A stretch of 40,055 bases of DNA, from positions 1-40,055 of the forward strand of contig NZ_JUQO01000016.1 in the NCBI RefSeq assembly GCF_001074635.1. Reading direction: 5' to 3'. Below the pieces are notes generated by a model. The model saw only the letters and a list, made by a program, of their open reading frames with translations. It did not search any database and had not been told where the DNA came from. Below, piece after piece: positions 16,067 to 24,460 of the stretch. Numbering within the stretch: position 1 is the stretch's first letter; every line of letters starts with the position of its first letter. The position numbers were made by a program, and so were the translations under genes. This stretch comes from Streptococcus mitis (lineage in GTDB: Bacteria; Bacillota; Bacilli; Lactobacillales; Streptococcaceae).

Positions 16067-18472
16067 TTAACGCACTTCTGCATTCACTTTTTCTTCGAGC
16101 GATGCTTGGATTTTTTCCATGTAGCGTGCGACTTCCTCATCCGTTAAGCTGTCTTCTGGATTTTGGAAAGTCAAGCTATAAGCCATTGACTTCATACCAA
16201 GTCCTAATTTCTCACCTGAGAAAACGTCAAAGAGTTTGATATCTGTCAAACGTTTCACGCCGGCAGCTTGGATAGCATCTACAACTTCTTGATGAGTCAC
16301 TTCTGCCTTAAGGAGAAGGGCAACATCACGGCTAACTGCTGGGAATTTGGTGATTTCCACAAATGGAGTAGCAGGTTGAAGGGCAGCCTCGATGGCTGAA
16401 AGGTTAAGCTCAGCTACATACGTTTCTGGAATATCGTAAGCCTTAGCAGTGACTGGATGCACTTGGCCAAGGAAACCAAGAACTTGATCACCAAGTGAAA
16501 TCATAGCTGTACGTCCTGGGTGGAGGCTAGCGATTTCAGATGTTGCCGTATAGGTTACTTGGAGGCCCAAACGAGCAAAGAGGGCCTCAAGGATTCCCTT
16601 AGCATAGAAGAAATCAACTGGAACTGCTGCTGTTTGGAAATCTTTTTCAGCAACCAATCCTGTCAAGGCAAAGGCAAAGCTGTTGATCTCATTTGGAAGT
16701 TCTTCTTTTGGATTTCCTGTTTGTTCAAAGACTTTTCCAATCTCATAAAGGGCCAAGTTTTTATTCTTACGAGCTACGTTATAAGCCACCGTATCAAGGA
16801 TACCTGAGATCATATTTTGACGGAGGACAGAACGGTCCACTGTCATTGGCCACATGAGTTCAGTAAGATTAGTTGGTTGAGCCGTAAACTCAACTGCTTT
16901 TTCAGGAGTTGTTAGAGCATAGGTGATGATTTCTGTCAAACCTGCTCCTTCAGCAATAGTACGAACTTGACGGCGGAGTTTTTGTGTCGCAGTCAATTCA
17001 CCAGCTGTCCCATCGTCTTTTGGAAGGCTGGTTGGCAAGCGGTCATAACCATAGATACGAGCGATTTCTTCAAAGAGGTCTGCTTCAATAGTGATATCCC
17101 AACGACGACGTGGGACGCTGACTGTAAAGCTATCTGCATTTCCAGAAAGGCCAAATCCAAGACGACGGAAGACGTCTTCTACATCAGCATAAGAAAGCTC
17201 AGTTCCGAGGACACGGTTAACATCAGCAAGAGTTGAAGAAACTTCCACATCAGAGGTATCAAGCTCACCCGCTGAAACGATACCTTTACGCACAGTCGCA
17301 CCTGCAAGTTCTGCAATCATGCTGGCTGCCGCATCAAGGGCTTCGTTAACAGTTGCCACATTGATACCTTTTTCAAAGCGAGAAGATGACTCAGAACGAA
17401 GGTTGAGACGTCCGCTAGTCTTGCGGATTGATTTTCCGTTGAAGACTGCAGCTTCAAGGACGACACGACTAGATTTTTCAGAGATTTCTGTTGCTTGACC
17501 ACCCATGACACCTGCAAGAGCTACTGGCTTGTCTGCGACAGTGATAACTAAGTCATTTGTTTCCAAGTCACGTTCTTCACCATCCAAGGTCACCAATTTT
17601 TCACCAGCACGCGCTTCACGCACACGGATGTCAGTCCCTTCAAAGGTATCCAAGTCAAAAGCATGCATAGGTTGACCAAAGTAGAGCAGGATGTAGTTGG
17701 TCACGTCCACTACGTTGTTAATAGGACGGATACCTTCATTCATAAGAAGGTTTTGCAACCATTGTGGACTTGGTGCGATAGTCACATTGTCCAAGATACG
17801 AGCTGCATAGTAAGGCGCCTTGTCTGTCTCAATGCCCACAGAAAGAGCATCTGCTGCAGCTTGGTCAGTTTCTGAAAGAGTAAATTCTTTAAAGTTGACT
17901 GCCTTATCATAGATGGCTGCCACTTCGTGAGCCACCCCACGCATAGAAAGGGCATCCGCACGGTTGGGTGTGATAGACAGTTCGATGATTTCATCATCCA
18001 AGTCTAGGTATGAGAAGACTTCATCCCCTGGAACGGCATTTTCTGGCAAGATTTGGATGCCATCTGCGAATTCCTTAGGCACAACTGAGTCAGAAATTCC
18101 CAATTCACCAAGGGAACAGATCATTCCAAGTGACTCAAGACCGCGGATTTTCCCTTTTTTGATCTTGTAATTGTCAGCGATGCGAGCTCCTGGAAGAGCC
18201 ACCATAACCTTGATACCAGCACGCACATTTGGGGCACCACAAACGATTTGACGGGCTTCTTCTTCGCCAACGTTAACCTGACAAACATGGAGGTGAGTTT
18301 CTGGCACGTCTTCGCAAGACAATACCTCACCGACGACAATTTTTGAGAGACCAGCAGCAGGTGATTCGACACCTTCTACCTCGATCCCTGTAGTTGACAT
18401 TTTTTCAGCCAACTCTTGTGATGGCACATCAATGTCCACCAATTCTTTTAACCATTTATAAGATACAAGCAT
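16067..18472 (-). CDS. pheT: Phenylalanyl-tRNA synthetase beta subunit
   Basis: An 801-residue bacterial PheT, normal length. In order: the N-terminal B1 region, an EMAP-type tRNA-binding fold (about 39-150), the B3/B4 editing domain (about 210-380) that hydrolyses mischarged Tyr-tRNA, B5 (about 405-480), the catalytic-like core, and a C-terminal ferredoxin-fold anticodon-binding domain (about 705-801). It forms an alpha2-beta2 enzyme with PheS, charging tRNA-Phe in the cytoplasm. It is the last gene of the pheS-GNAT-pheT unit, with a 76-base gap after the acetyltransferase. Expression is likely set by the T-box before pheS. Confidence 0.98.
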   Translation of the reverse strand: MLVSYKWLKELVDIDVPSQELAEKMSTTGIEVEGVESPAAGLSKIVVGEVLSCEDVPETHLHVCQVNVGEEEARQIVCGAPNVRAGIKVMVALPGARIADNYKIKKGKIRGLESLGMICSLGELGISDSVVPKEFADGIQILPENAVPGDEVFSYLDLDDEIIELSITPNRADALSMRGVAHEVAAIYDKAVNFKEFTLSETDQAAADALSVGIETDKAPYYAARILDNVTIAPSPQWLQNLLMNEGIRPINNVVDVTNYILLYFGQPMHAFDLDTFEGTDIRVREARAGEKLVTLDGEERDLETNDLVITVADKPVALAGVMGGQATEISEKSSRVVLEAAVFNGKSIRKTSGRLNLRSESSSRFEKGINVATVNEALDAAASMIAELAGATVRKGIVSAGELDTSDVEVSSTLADVNRVLGTELSYADVEDVFRRLGFGLSGNADSFTVSVPRRRWDITIEADLFEEIARIYGYDRLPTSLPKDDGTAGELTATQKLRRQVRTIAEGAGLTEIITYALTTPEKAVEFTAQPTNLTELMWPMTVDRSVLRQNMISGILDTVAYNVARKNKNLALYEIGKVFEQTGNPKEELPNEINSFAFALTGLVAEKDFQTAAVPVDFFYAKGILEALFARLGLQVTYTATSEIASLHPGRTAMISLGDQVLGFLGQVHPVTAKAYDIPETYVAELNLSAIEAALQPATPFVEITKFPAVSRDVALLLKAEVTHQEVVDAIQAAGVKRLTDIKLFDVFSGEKLGLGMKSMAYSLTFQNPEDSLTDEEVARYMEKIQASLEEKVNAEVR

Positions 18473-18548
18473 AATTTAGTTCTCCAGAATGACAGTTGCC
18501 ACTCTAGTTCTTTTCCTTTCCTATCATTTCAATAGAAGAATCATCTTC

Positions 18549-19058
18549 TTACCTTAATTTCTTTCTCAGTAACCAATCCGTATCTACTTTTTGACCAACC
18601 ATAAAATGATGTTGGCTAAATTTTTCAAAACCATATCGATTATAAAACGCTTGAGCTTTTGTATTATGCTCCCAAACACCTAGCCAAGCCCAAGAAAAAC
18701 TATTTTTTGTAGCAAGTTCAAGAGCGAATTCAAACAGTTGCTTACCGAATCCAAATCCTTGGAATTTTTGTAGCACATAAAGGCGTTGAATTTCAAAAGC
18801 GTCCTCTAATTCTCTCTCAGTCTGAGCACTTCCCCAGTTGACTTTAAGAAAACCAGCTATCTCCTCATCATGCATAATGAAATAGGTTTCGGATTCTGGA
18901 TTTTCCAACTCAGTTGACAAAACTCTCAGACTATAAGCCTCTTCAAAGTATTCCTGTAACTGCTCTTCCGTATTATCATGCGCAAATGTTTCACGAAAGG
19001 TTTGTTTGGCAATTTTGGACAACACCTCAACATCTGCCATTTCTACTTTTCTAATCAT
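18549..19058 (-). CDS. GNAT-family N-acetyltransferase between pheS and pheT
   Basis: A 169-residue GNAT fold protein with acetyl-CoA-binding motif A around FQGFGFGKQLFEFAL (about 109-123) and the later AFYNRYGFEKF motif. Its ATG shares one base with the pheS stop (TAATG), so it is translationally coupled to pheS and comes under T-box control. The same insertion between pheS and pheT occurs in pneumococcus, so the arrangement is stable. The substrate is unknown; a role with phenylalanine metabolism is only suggested by context. Confidence 0.88.
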   Translation of the reverse strand: MIRKVEMADVEVLSKIAKQTFRETFAHDNTEEQLQEYFEEAYSLRVLSTELENPESETYFIMHDEEIAGFLKVNWGSAQTERELEDAFEIQRLYVLQKFQGFGFGKQLFEFALELATKNSFSWAWLGVWEHNTKAQAFYNRYGFEKFSQHHFMVGQKVDTDWLLRKKLR

Positions 19059-20104
19059 TATTTAAACTGTTCTGAGAAGCGGACATCTCCTTGGTAGAAT
19101 CCACGGATATCGTTGATTCCGTAACGGAGCATAGCTACACGTTCTTGTCCAAGACCAAAGGCAAATCCAGAGTAAACAGTCGCATCGATACCACTCATTT
19201 CAAGGACACGTGGGTGAACCATACCGGCCCCCATAATTTCGATCCAACCTGTTTTCTTACATACGTTACAGCCTTCTCCACCACACTTGAAGCAAGAAAC
19301 ATCCACCTCAACAGATGGCTCTGTGAATGGGAAGTAAGATGGGCGCAGACGGATCTGACGCTCTTCACCGAACATTTTTTGCACAATCAACTGAAGGGTT
19401 CCTTGAAGGTCTGCCATAGAGATATTTTTCCCAACAACCAAGCCTTCAATTTGGTGGAACTGGTGACTGTGGGTCGCATCGTCCGTGTCACGACGGAAGA
19501 CACGCCCTGGTGAGATCATTTTCAAAGGACCTTTAGAGAAATCATGGGCATCCATAGCACGCGCTTGAACTGGAGAAGTGTGAGTACGGAGTAAGATCTC
19601 TTCTGTGATATAGAAAGTATCCTGCATATCACGGGCTGGGTGGTCTTTGGGAAGGTTCATACGCTCAAAGTTATAGTAGTCTTGCTCCACTTCAAAACCA
19701 TCCACGACTTGGTAACCCATCCCAATGAAAATATCTTCGATTTCTTCACTGGTTTGTGTCAAAACGTGACGGTGACCAGTCGCAACTGGGCGGCCTGGAA
19801 GCGTCACATCTATACTCTCGCTAGTTAATTGTGCAGCAACTTTCTTTTCTTCCAAGAGTTTAGCTGTTTCTTCAAAAGCAGCTGTCAAGACATCACGAGC
19901 TTCATTGACGTGTTTCCCAATGATTGGACGCATCTCAGCAGAAACATCTTTCATCCCTTTGAGGATTTCAGTAAGCGAACCCTTTTTACCAAGGACAGAG
20001 ACACGCAAATCTTGCATCTCTTTTTCATTTTCAGCAGTAATCTGCTTCAAGCTAGCCAGCGTTTCTTCTCGAAGCGCTTTTAATTGTTCTTCAATAGTTG
20101 ACAT
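19058..20104 (-). CDS. pheS: Phenylalanyl-tRNA synthetase alpha subunit
   Basis: 348 residues, normal length. An N-terminal coiled-coil arm (about 1-85) binds tRNA. The class II core has motif 2 ([19 protein letters not shown], 203-221) and motif 3 ([10 protein letters not shown], 317-326). A four-cysteine cluster, CxxCx4CxxC (C271, C274, C279, C282), could bind zinc and is seen in Gram-positive PheS proteins. A314 in GFAFG is the residue controlling amino-acid pocket size. It activates phenylalanine and, with PheT, charges tRNA-Phe. It is the first gene of its operon, with a GGAGG site and an upstream T-box. Confidence 0.98.
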   Translation of the reverse strand: MSTIEEQLKALREETLASLKQITAENEKEMQDLRVSVLGKKGSLTEILKGMKDVSAEMRPIIGKHVNEARDVLTAAFEETAKLLEEKKVAAQLTSESIDVTLPGRPVATGHRHVLTQTSEEIEDIFIGMGYQVVDGFEVEQDYYNFERMNLPKDHPARDMQDTFYITEEILLRTHTSPVQARAMDAHDFSKGPLKMISPGRVFRRDTDDATHSHQFHQIEGLVVGKNISMADLQGTLQLIVQKMFGEERQIRLRPSYFPFTEPSVEVDVSCFKCGGEGCNVCKKTGWIEIMGAGMVHPRVLEMSGIDATVYSGFAFGLGQERVAMLRYGINDIRGFYQGDVRFSEQFK

Positions 20105-20129
20105 AATTCCTCCATCAGTCGCTTATCAG

Positions 20130-20346
20130 ATAAAAAGAAAACCACATGCCAAAAACTCCACTCGGAGCGTTGACACGCGGTACCATCCGTTTTCATCTGA
20201 CAAGTCAGACCTTCATTTCTAAATCCATGCGCAAGTGAATTCACCCAGCTTTCATATAGAGAGCTTGCAGTCACGGCTCTCCTCCCTGATATACTTCCCT
20301 TGAGTTACTAGTCTTGCAGATTTCTATTCAATTACTACATAGTTTA
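20130..20346 (-). promoter_or_regulatory. T-box riboswitch controlling pheS-GNAT-pheT
   Basis: The pheS leader holds the T-box core GGTACCGCG (20176-20184, minus strand). A 12-bp terminator stem (20170-20181 with 20141-20152, with G-U pairs) and a TTTCTTTTT tail follow. Upstream is a long stem-I region with a TTC triplet (Phe codon) near 20230 in GTGAATTCAC as a candidate specifier. Uncharged tRNA-Phe is expected to promote antitermination. A weak promoter (TTGTTT at 20364-20369, TAAACT at 20341-20346) fits the transcript start. Confidence 0.9.
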
Positions 20347-20375
20347 TCAGATTTTTAGTTAAAAAACAAGTTAGA

Positions 20376-20855
20376 TTAGACTAATTTCAGTATAAAACTC
20401 GTTCCTTTTTCTGTTGCTCCATTTTCCACAAATCCAAGCGACTCGAAACATCGCCTAGACGCATGATTGTAAGTGTAGATTTCCTTAACTCTCAATTCTT
20501 TCCATCCTTTTACTCGAGCCAATTCAATCAAAGCACTTAGAATCTTTTTCCCAAGTCCTCGATGTTGGTAAGCAGGATTTCCAATCACAATGGGAAGATT
20601 ATCCTGAGATAGTGTAACATCCCCAATTGGAAACCATTCTCCCTTCTCCTTGACTTCAATCCAAAAAAGCTCACCGTGCTGATCCAAATAGGAATACATG
20701 GCTTCCAAAGTTTCTTGACTGTAAGGAAGCTTTACCCCATCTACGAGGTAAACCAAGTTCACATCCTGATACCAAGCAAAAGCTTCCTCACAATGATTGA
20801 CCTTACAATAAGGAACGAGACGTAGTGCATTATCTATTTGTAAAATCTGTTTCAT
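20376..20855 (-). CDS. GNAT-family N-acetyltransferase
   Basis: A 159-residue GNAT protein. Motif A is around YQHRGLGKKILSALIEL (about 96-112), the acetyl-CoA pyrophosphate loop, followed by NHASRRCFESLGF, the usual beta6-alpha4 element. The AAGGAAAG site and ATG at 20855 lie inside the end of the previous gene (26-base overlap), so the two are coupled. The acceptor substrate is not evident. Confidence 0.85.
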   Translation of the reverse strand: MKQILQIDNALRLVPYCKVNHCEEAFAWYQDVNLVYLVDGVKLPYSQETLEAMYSYLDQHGELFWIEVKEKGEWFPIGDVTLSQDNLPIVIGNPAYQHRGLGKKILSALIELARVKGWKELRVKEIYTYNHASRRCFESLGFVENGATEKGTSFILKLV

Positions 20856-21249
20856 CAGCTTTCCTTTTCAATAAGAGAGTTGTTGCTTGATTAAAACCAT
20901 CACACCAGTTATACCATTTTGCTTCATACTCATCTTGAGCTAAGATATGATTTTTTAAATCCAGAACAGAGTAAATCTTTCTTTCCTCACAAGCTTGCGC
21001 ATAGAGGTGATATAGTTCATCACCACCATCTCTATCCCACTCAGCAGAAATCGTATCCCAACCTGCCAATAAAGCCTGATAAGCCCTATGATGCCCATCT
21101 GTAATCAACAAGCAATTTCCAAATGCAAGAATACTAATTGGATCAACATTGTTTAGTTCTACCGACTGATAAAGCATCTGAATATCTTGCAACTTCTTTT
21201 CTGATAAGTATAGTTGAGTCGGATGAAGATCTGCTATATTGACTTTCAT
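20830..21249 (-). CDS. ParB-like domain protein of unknown function
   Basis: A 139-residue protein whose N-terminal half resembles a ParB/Srx-type nuclease fold: an initial IADLHPTQLYLS segment, then LLITDGHHRAYQALLAG (about 48-64), the GHHR pattern typical of that fold. There is no DNA-binding HTH after it, so a role in chromosome partition is unlikely. The C-terminal half is Trp/Tyr-rich and unfamiliar. It is the first gene of a two-gene unit with the following GNAT. Similar stand-alone ParB-like proteins have no agreed role. Confidence 0.7.
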   Translation of the reverse strand: MKVNIADLHPTQLYLSEKKLQDIQMLYQSVELNNVDPISILAFGNCLLITDGHHRAYQALLAGWDTISAEWDRDGGDELYHLYAQACEERKIYSVLDLKNHILAQDEYEAKWYNWCDGFNQATTLLLKRKADETDFTNR

Positions 21250-21276
21250 TTCTTTCTCCTCAAAGGAATTTGATAC

Positions 21277-21927
21277 TCACTTCTGCTTACCTTTAAATCG
21301 CCATTGGAAGCGAAGTTTATCATAGAAGGGAAACTCGATAAACAGGACTCCCAAGCCTACACAGAGACTGGCAAGAACATCTGATGGGTAATGAACTCCC
21401 AGATAGACCCTTGATACCAGCACACTGACTAGGTAGAGGCCAAGAATAATTTGCACGATTTTTCTCCAGACTGGATCTTTAATCCGTTGACTAAGAATGA
21501 CAATCAGAGATCCGACCATCAAGGTTACAGCCAGAGAATGCCCACTCGGGAAGGAAAATCCCTTCTCCTCAACTAGATGTAAGATAGCCGGCCGAGGGCG
21601 CTGATAGATGTTTTTAAAGGTCACAATTAAAAGACCTGCCAAAGCCAGATTTCCCAGCATGAAGAAACTTTCTATCTTCCATCGCTTACGATAAAAGACA
21701 AAAGCTGTAATGACAACCCAAGTGATAATCACTGGGATATCAATCAAGCGTGTGATGGCCCTGAAAAGAATAGTCAAGTAATCTGGCAAGTCTCCTCGAA
21801 CGGCCGTCTGAATCGGTTGATCAAAATTTACCAACGTTTCAGGGTAAAATTTGACCATATAGCCAAGAATAACGAAAAGTAAAAGGGCAAAACTGCCCTT
21901 CATTAAAAATGTTTGTTTATCTCTCAT
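21277..21927 (-). CDS. PAP2-family membrane phosphatase
   Basis: A 216-residue integral membrane phosphatase with the full three-part PAP2 signature: KNIYQRPRP (105-113), FPSGH (126-130) and SRVYLGVHYPSD (172-183), including the catalytic histidines. Six membrane helices are likely. Members dephosphorylate phosphatidic acid, phosphatidylglycerol phosphate or undecaprenyl pyrophosphate on the outer face. A second undecaprenyl-PP phosphatase (uppP) is encoded at 34.6 kb, so overlap in function is possible. The start overlaps the end of ribU by 11 bases, placing it in the FMN-riboswitch transcript. Confidence 0.9.
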   Translation of the reverse strand: MRDKQTFLMKGSFALLLFVILGYMVKFYPETLVNFDQPIQTAVRGDLPDYLTILFRAITRLIDIPVIITWVVITAFVFYRKRWKIESFFMLGNLALAGLLIVTFKNIYQRPRPAILHLVEEKGFSFPSGHSLAVTLMVGSLIVILSQRIKDPVWRKIVQIILGLYLVSVLVSRVYLGVHYPSDVLASLCVGLGVLFIEFPFYDKLRFQWRFKGKQK

Positions 21928-22480
21928 AATGTTTTAAGGTTGGTTTCAAAAGAACATACAACAACCAGAATGAAACGGAAAAGATTACACCCTCAATCAA
22001 GTTAAAAGGCAACACCATAGTCATTAGGTAGTTGGAAAGTCCCAAAATTTTACCAATATCAAAGTTAGCAAACTTAGCGTACAAAGGAACAGCATAAACA
22101 TAGTTGAGAACCAACATAGCCGCGGTTAAACCAATAGTCCCAGCTAGAGAGCCTAGTAGGAAACGAAGGGTTGTCCGTTCCTTTTTCCAAATCAAAGCAA
22201 ATACGATGACAAAAACTCCCAAAGCTACGATATTCATCGGCAAACCAATGTAAGTATTCACTCCCTGGCTGTTAAGAAGCAGTTTCAAGAGTGAGCGAAG
22301 CAAGAGAATTCCTAGAGCAGCAGGCAAATCCATGACCACCAAGCCCACAAGGACTGGCAAGATACTAAATTCGATCTTGAGGAAGGACGCCGCTGGTAAA
22401 AGCGGAAAGTCAAAGTACATCAGCACAAATGAGATGGCTGATAAAATCGCAATGGTCGAAAGTCGACGTGTGTTTGTCAT
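21917..22480 (-). CDS. ribU: Riboflavin ECF transporter substrate-binding subunit
   Basis: A 187-residue S component with six predicted helices. It opens MTNTRRLSTIAILSAISFVLMYF, with the alanine-rich first helix used to dock EcfT, then FLKIEFSILPVLVG. The frame can be extended to a TTG at 22495, but that codon overlaps the GGAGG site, so the ATG at 22480 is the start. An FMN riboswitch directly upstream confirms riboflavin as substrate. There is no EcfAAT set beside it, so it should use a shared ECF module. Confidence 0.95.
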   Translation of the reverse strand: MTNTRRLSTIAILSAISFVLMYFDFPLLPAASFLKIEFSILPVLVGLVVMDLPAALGILLLRSLLKLLLNSQGVNTYIGLPMNIVALGVFVIVFALIWKKERTTLRFLLGSLAGTIGLTAAMLVLNYVYAVPLYAKFANFDIGKILGLSNYLMTMVLPFNLIEGVIFSVSFWLLYVLLKPTLKHYER

Positions 22481-22647
22481 AACAGGTTCCTCCAATTTTC
22501 TATAAAATCAGAAGAAGTTAGAAAGGATTCCTCTATCTATTCTCACTTTTTATATCCCAAAAGTTCCCTCTCACTCTATTAAAGAAAATAAAAGCAAGCG
22601 GTTACAATCTAGCTATAAATCTATCAGAACAGACAAAGCTATTCTTT
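22481..22647 (-). other. ribU leader downstream of the aptamer
   Basis: A 167-base AT-rich leader between the riboswitch and ribU. It contains the ribU GGAGG site next to the ATG. No second gene or clear terminator hairpin was found. Confidence 0.5.
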
Positions 22648-22877
22648 CGTCTTCTCCCATCCAGACTATACTGTCGGTTGTGGAATCTCACCACATCAGC
22701 TTGCGCTCGCGGACTTCTTTAAAGAGAGGGAAATAGAGATTTTTTCTTTTAGACTAGGCGACAAGCTGTAGGCATAACTTCTGGTTAGGCAAAGCTTGTC
22801 AACAAAGTATAAAAGGAAAAGATCATTTCCTAGTTAAAGTCACCGCCGGTCGGGAATCACACCCTGCCCTGAAGACT
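22648..22877 (-). ncRNA. FMN riboswitch (RFN element)
   Basis: The minus strand carries the RFN signatures in order: GGGCAGGGTG, CCCGACCGGCGGTGA, AGTCCGCGAGC, TGGTGAGATTCC and CCGACAGTATAGTCTGG, ending GATGGGAGAAGA. It folds the six-stem FMN aptamer and lies about 170 bases before the ribU start. It should turn ribU off when FMN is plentiful. I could not identify a clean terminator in the remaining leader, so the expression platform is uncertain. Confidence 0.97.
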
Positions 22878-22882
22878 CTTTT

Positions 22883-22915
22883 ATCATAACAAAAAACGCT
22901 TGCAAGCGCAAGCAT
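22883..22915 (-). promoter_or_regulatory. trmL terminator overlapping the ribU promoter
   Basis: The stem GCTTGC (22908-22913, minus) with GCAAGC (22898-22903) and a TTTTTTG tail (22890-22896) terminates trmL. The same bases supply a candidate ribU promoter: TTGCGC (22906-22911) and TATGAT (22883-22888) with a 17-base spacer, just before the riboswitch. Confidence 0.75.
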
Positions 22916-22933
22916 TTTGTTCACTTTCATTTT

Positions 22934-23437
22934 TTATTTCAATTTATCCACTTCATAGGTATGAACGAGTTCAAGACCTGCAAAGTTCTGCTGGCGGAGA
23001 GCCTCATAGACAATCATGCAGACGGTATTAGACACATTGAGACTGCGGACATGTTCATCATTCATAGGAATACGGAGAGCCTTTTCAGGATGTTCTCGCA
23101 TAAAGTCCTCAGGCAAGCCCTTGTCTTCACGTCCAAAGAGAAAATAATGGTCCTCGTCAGTCGATAAATCCACATCAGAATACACTTTCTCAGCAAATTT
23201 TGAGATCAGATAGAGTTTGCCCTTCATCTGAGACATGAAATCCTCCAAACTCTCGTAAAAATAAATCTCTAGCTTATCCCAATAATCCAATCCAGCTCGC
23301 TTCATCTTGCGGTCGTCAATAGGAAAGCCCATTGGCTTGATGATGTGGAGGGGAGAATTTGTCGCAGCGCAAGTACGCGCGATATTGCCTGTATTTTGTG
23401 GAATTTGAGGTTCAAATAATACAATGTGATTTGTCAT
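22934..23437 (-). CDS. trmL: tRNA (cytidine/uridine-34 2'-O)-methyltransferase
   Basis: A 167-residue SPOUT methyltransferase using SAM to 2'-O-methylate the wobble base of tRNA-Leu isoacceptors. It has the TrmL N-terminus [20 protein letters not shown], motif 2 FGREDKGLP and motif 3 [17 protein letters not shown], which form the trefoil-knot cofactor site. The longest frame starts 13 codons earlier, inside a terminator hairpin. The ATG at 23437 follows AAAGGAAG and gives the family's usual length. The transcript begins with an unidentified structured leader. Confidence 0.93.
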   Translation of the reverse strand: MTNHIVLFEPQIPQNTGNIARTCAATNSPLHIIKPMGFPIDDRKMKRAGLDYWDKLEIYFYESLEDFMSQMKGKLYLISKFAEKVYSDVDLSTDEDHYFLFGREDKGLPEDFMREHPEKALRIPMNDEHVRSLNVSNTVCMIVYEALRQQNFAGLELVHTYEVDKLK

Positions 23438-23459
23438 GACTTGCTTCCTTTTACCATTG

Positions 23460-23563
23460 CAAAAAAATAGCCACACTGCCCGGAGTCAAGCTCAGCAAAC
23501 AGCGTGGTTAAGGCATCGTTAACTTACCTCACAACAGGTTTGAAGTAAATCAGCGAAACTACT
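23460..23563 (-). ncRNA. Unidentified structured leader RNA or small RNA upstream of trmL
   Basis: A strong promoter is followed by about 100 bases of structured RNA. It ends in a terminator-like hairpin: CCACGCTG (23500-23507) pairs with CAGTGTGG (23471-23478), then TATTTTTTTG. An upstream stem GTTAA/TTAAC (23507-23523) shares bases with that hairpin, so the two could compete, as in attenuators and riboswitches. I do not recognise it as a FMN, SAM, preQ1 or T-box type. Confidence 0.65.
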
Positions 23564-23568
23564 TTCTT

Positions 23569-23596
23569 AGTATAACACTTTCAGAATCATTGTCAA
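23569..23596 (-). promoter_or_regulatory. Promoter of the trmL leader
   Basis: TTGACA (23591-23596) and TATACT (23569-23574), 16-base spacer, minus strand, placing the start of transcription near 23562. Confidence 0.8.
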
Positions 23597-23629
23597 TAGA
23601 AACGACTTGATTTTTTCAATTTTTTCAAG

Positions 23630-24460
23630 CTATTTCCAAGGGTTGTAAAATCGTCCCTGATTCTGCAAGATAAGTAGTAAACTAGCTACTAAAAACAAGG
23701 TTGCCAAGAGCAAGGTAATATAGTCTCCTTTTTTCAAGGCCTGATAACTATACCAAGTGCGTTTTTTCTCTTTCCCAAAGCGTCGAAGCTCCATGGCGGT
23801 CGCGATGGTATCAATCCGTTCTAACGAGCTAAAAATCAAGGGAGTAATAATGAGCAGATTGCCTTTGATTCGTTGCATAAGAGAAGCTTTCTTGGATAAT
23901 TCCATCCCACGCGCTTCCTGAGACATCTTGATGGTAAAGAATTCTTCCTGCAAATCTGGAATATAGCGCAAGGTTAGACTGACAGAATAGGCAATCTTAT
24001 AGGACACACCGATTTGATTTAAACTGGAAGCAAACTGACTAGGGTGGGTTGTCATCAAAAAGATAATAGCCAGAGGAATGGTGCAAAGATACTTAATAGC
24101 TAGATTTAACAGATAAAAGAGCTCTTGACTGGTCAGAGTGTAGGCACCGATTCCCTGCCAAATCACACTTCTCTCTCCGTAAAGTCCAACCCCATACTCG
24201 GGAGAAAAGAGATAGACCATTAAGACGTTTAAAACGGCAAATACCGTCGCAAAAACGGCCACAAAGGAAACATCTTTAAAATGGATTTCTGACAAATAGA
24301 GGAGAAAGACCGAAAAGATGGCAATCAGAACAAGCAGTCTGGTATCATAGCTAATCATGGCCGCCAATGACACGAGAATGAAAAAGAGGAGTTTACCAGC
24401 TCCTGACAAGCGATGAATCACAGTATCTCTATGCTGGTAACCAATTAATTTAGCTTGCAT
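23630..24460 (-). CDS. ECF transporter transmembrane subunit (EcfT/CbiQ family)
   Basis: A 276-residue membrane protein with about five helices and the EcfT coupling region: an ARG motif in [12 protein letters not shown] and a second AMELRRFG motif, both of which contact the two ATPase sites. The start overlaps the fused ATPase gene by 16 bases, so the two are coupled. With the duplicated ATPase and the UPF0397 S component it makes a dedicated (group I type) ECF transporter. It is the last gene of this unit. Confidence 0.92.
   Translation of the reverse strand: MQAKLIGYQHRDTVIHRLSGAGKLLFFILVSLAAMISYDTRLLVLIAIFSVFLLYLSEIHFKDVSFVAVFATVFAVLNVLMVYLFSPEYGVGLYGERSVIWQGIGAYTLTSQELFYLLNLAIKYLCTIPLAIIFLMTTHPSQFASSLNQIGVSYKIAYSVSLTLRYIPDLQEEFFTIKMSQEARGMELSKKASLMQRIKGNLLIITPLIFSSLERIDTIATAMELRRFGKEKKRTWYSYQALKKGDYITLLLATLFLVASLLLILQNQGRFYNPWK

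Noticed and set aside
17317-18372. Several 60-90 codon frames on both strands within pheT
   Set aside because: All lie inside a full-length, clearly conserved gene; they arise from its codon bias.
20227-20236. GTGAATTCAC palindrome as a protein operator
   Set aside because: It lies inside the T-box stem-I region and is better explained as RNA structure and the probable Phe specifier area.
23438-23476. N-terminal extension of trmL
   Set aside because: It runs through the terminator hairpin and lacks a ribosome site; the ATG at 23437 has AAAGGAAG.
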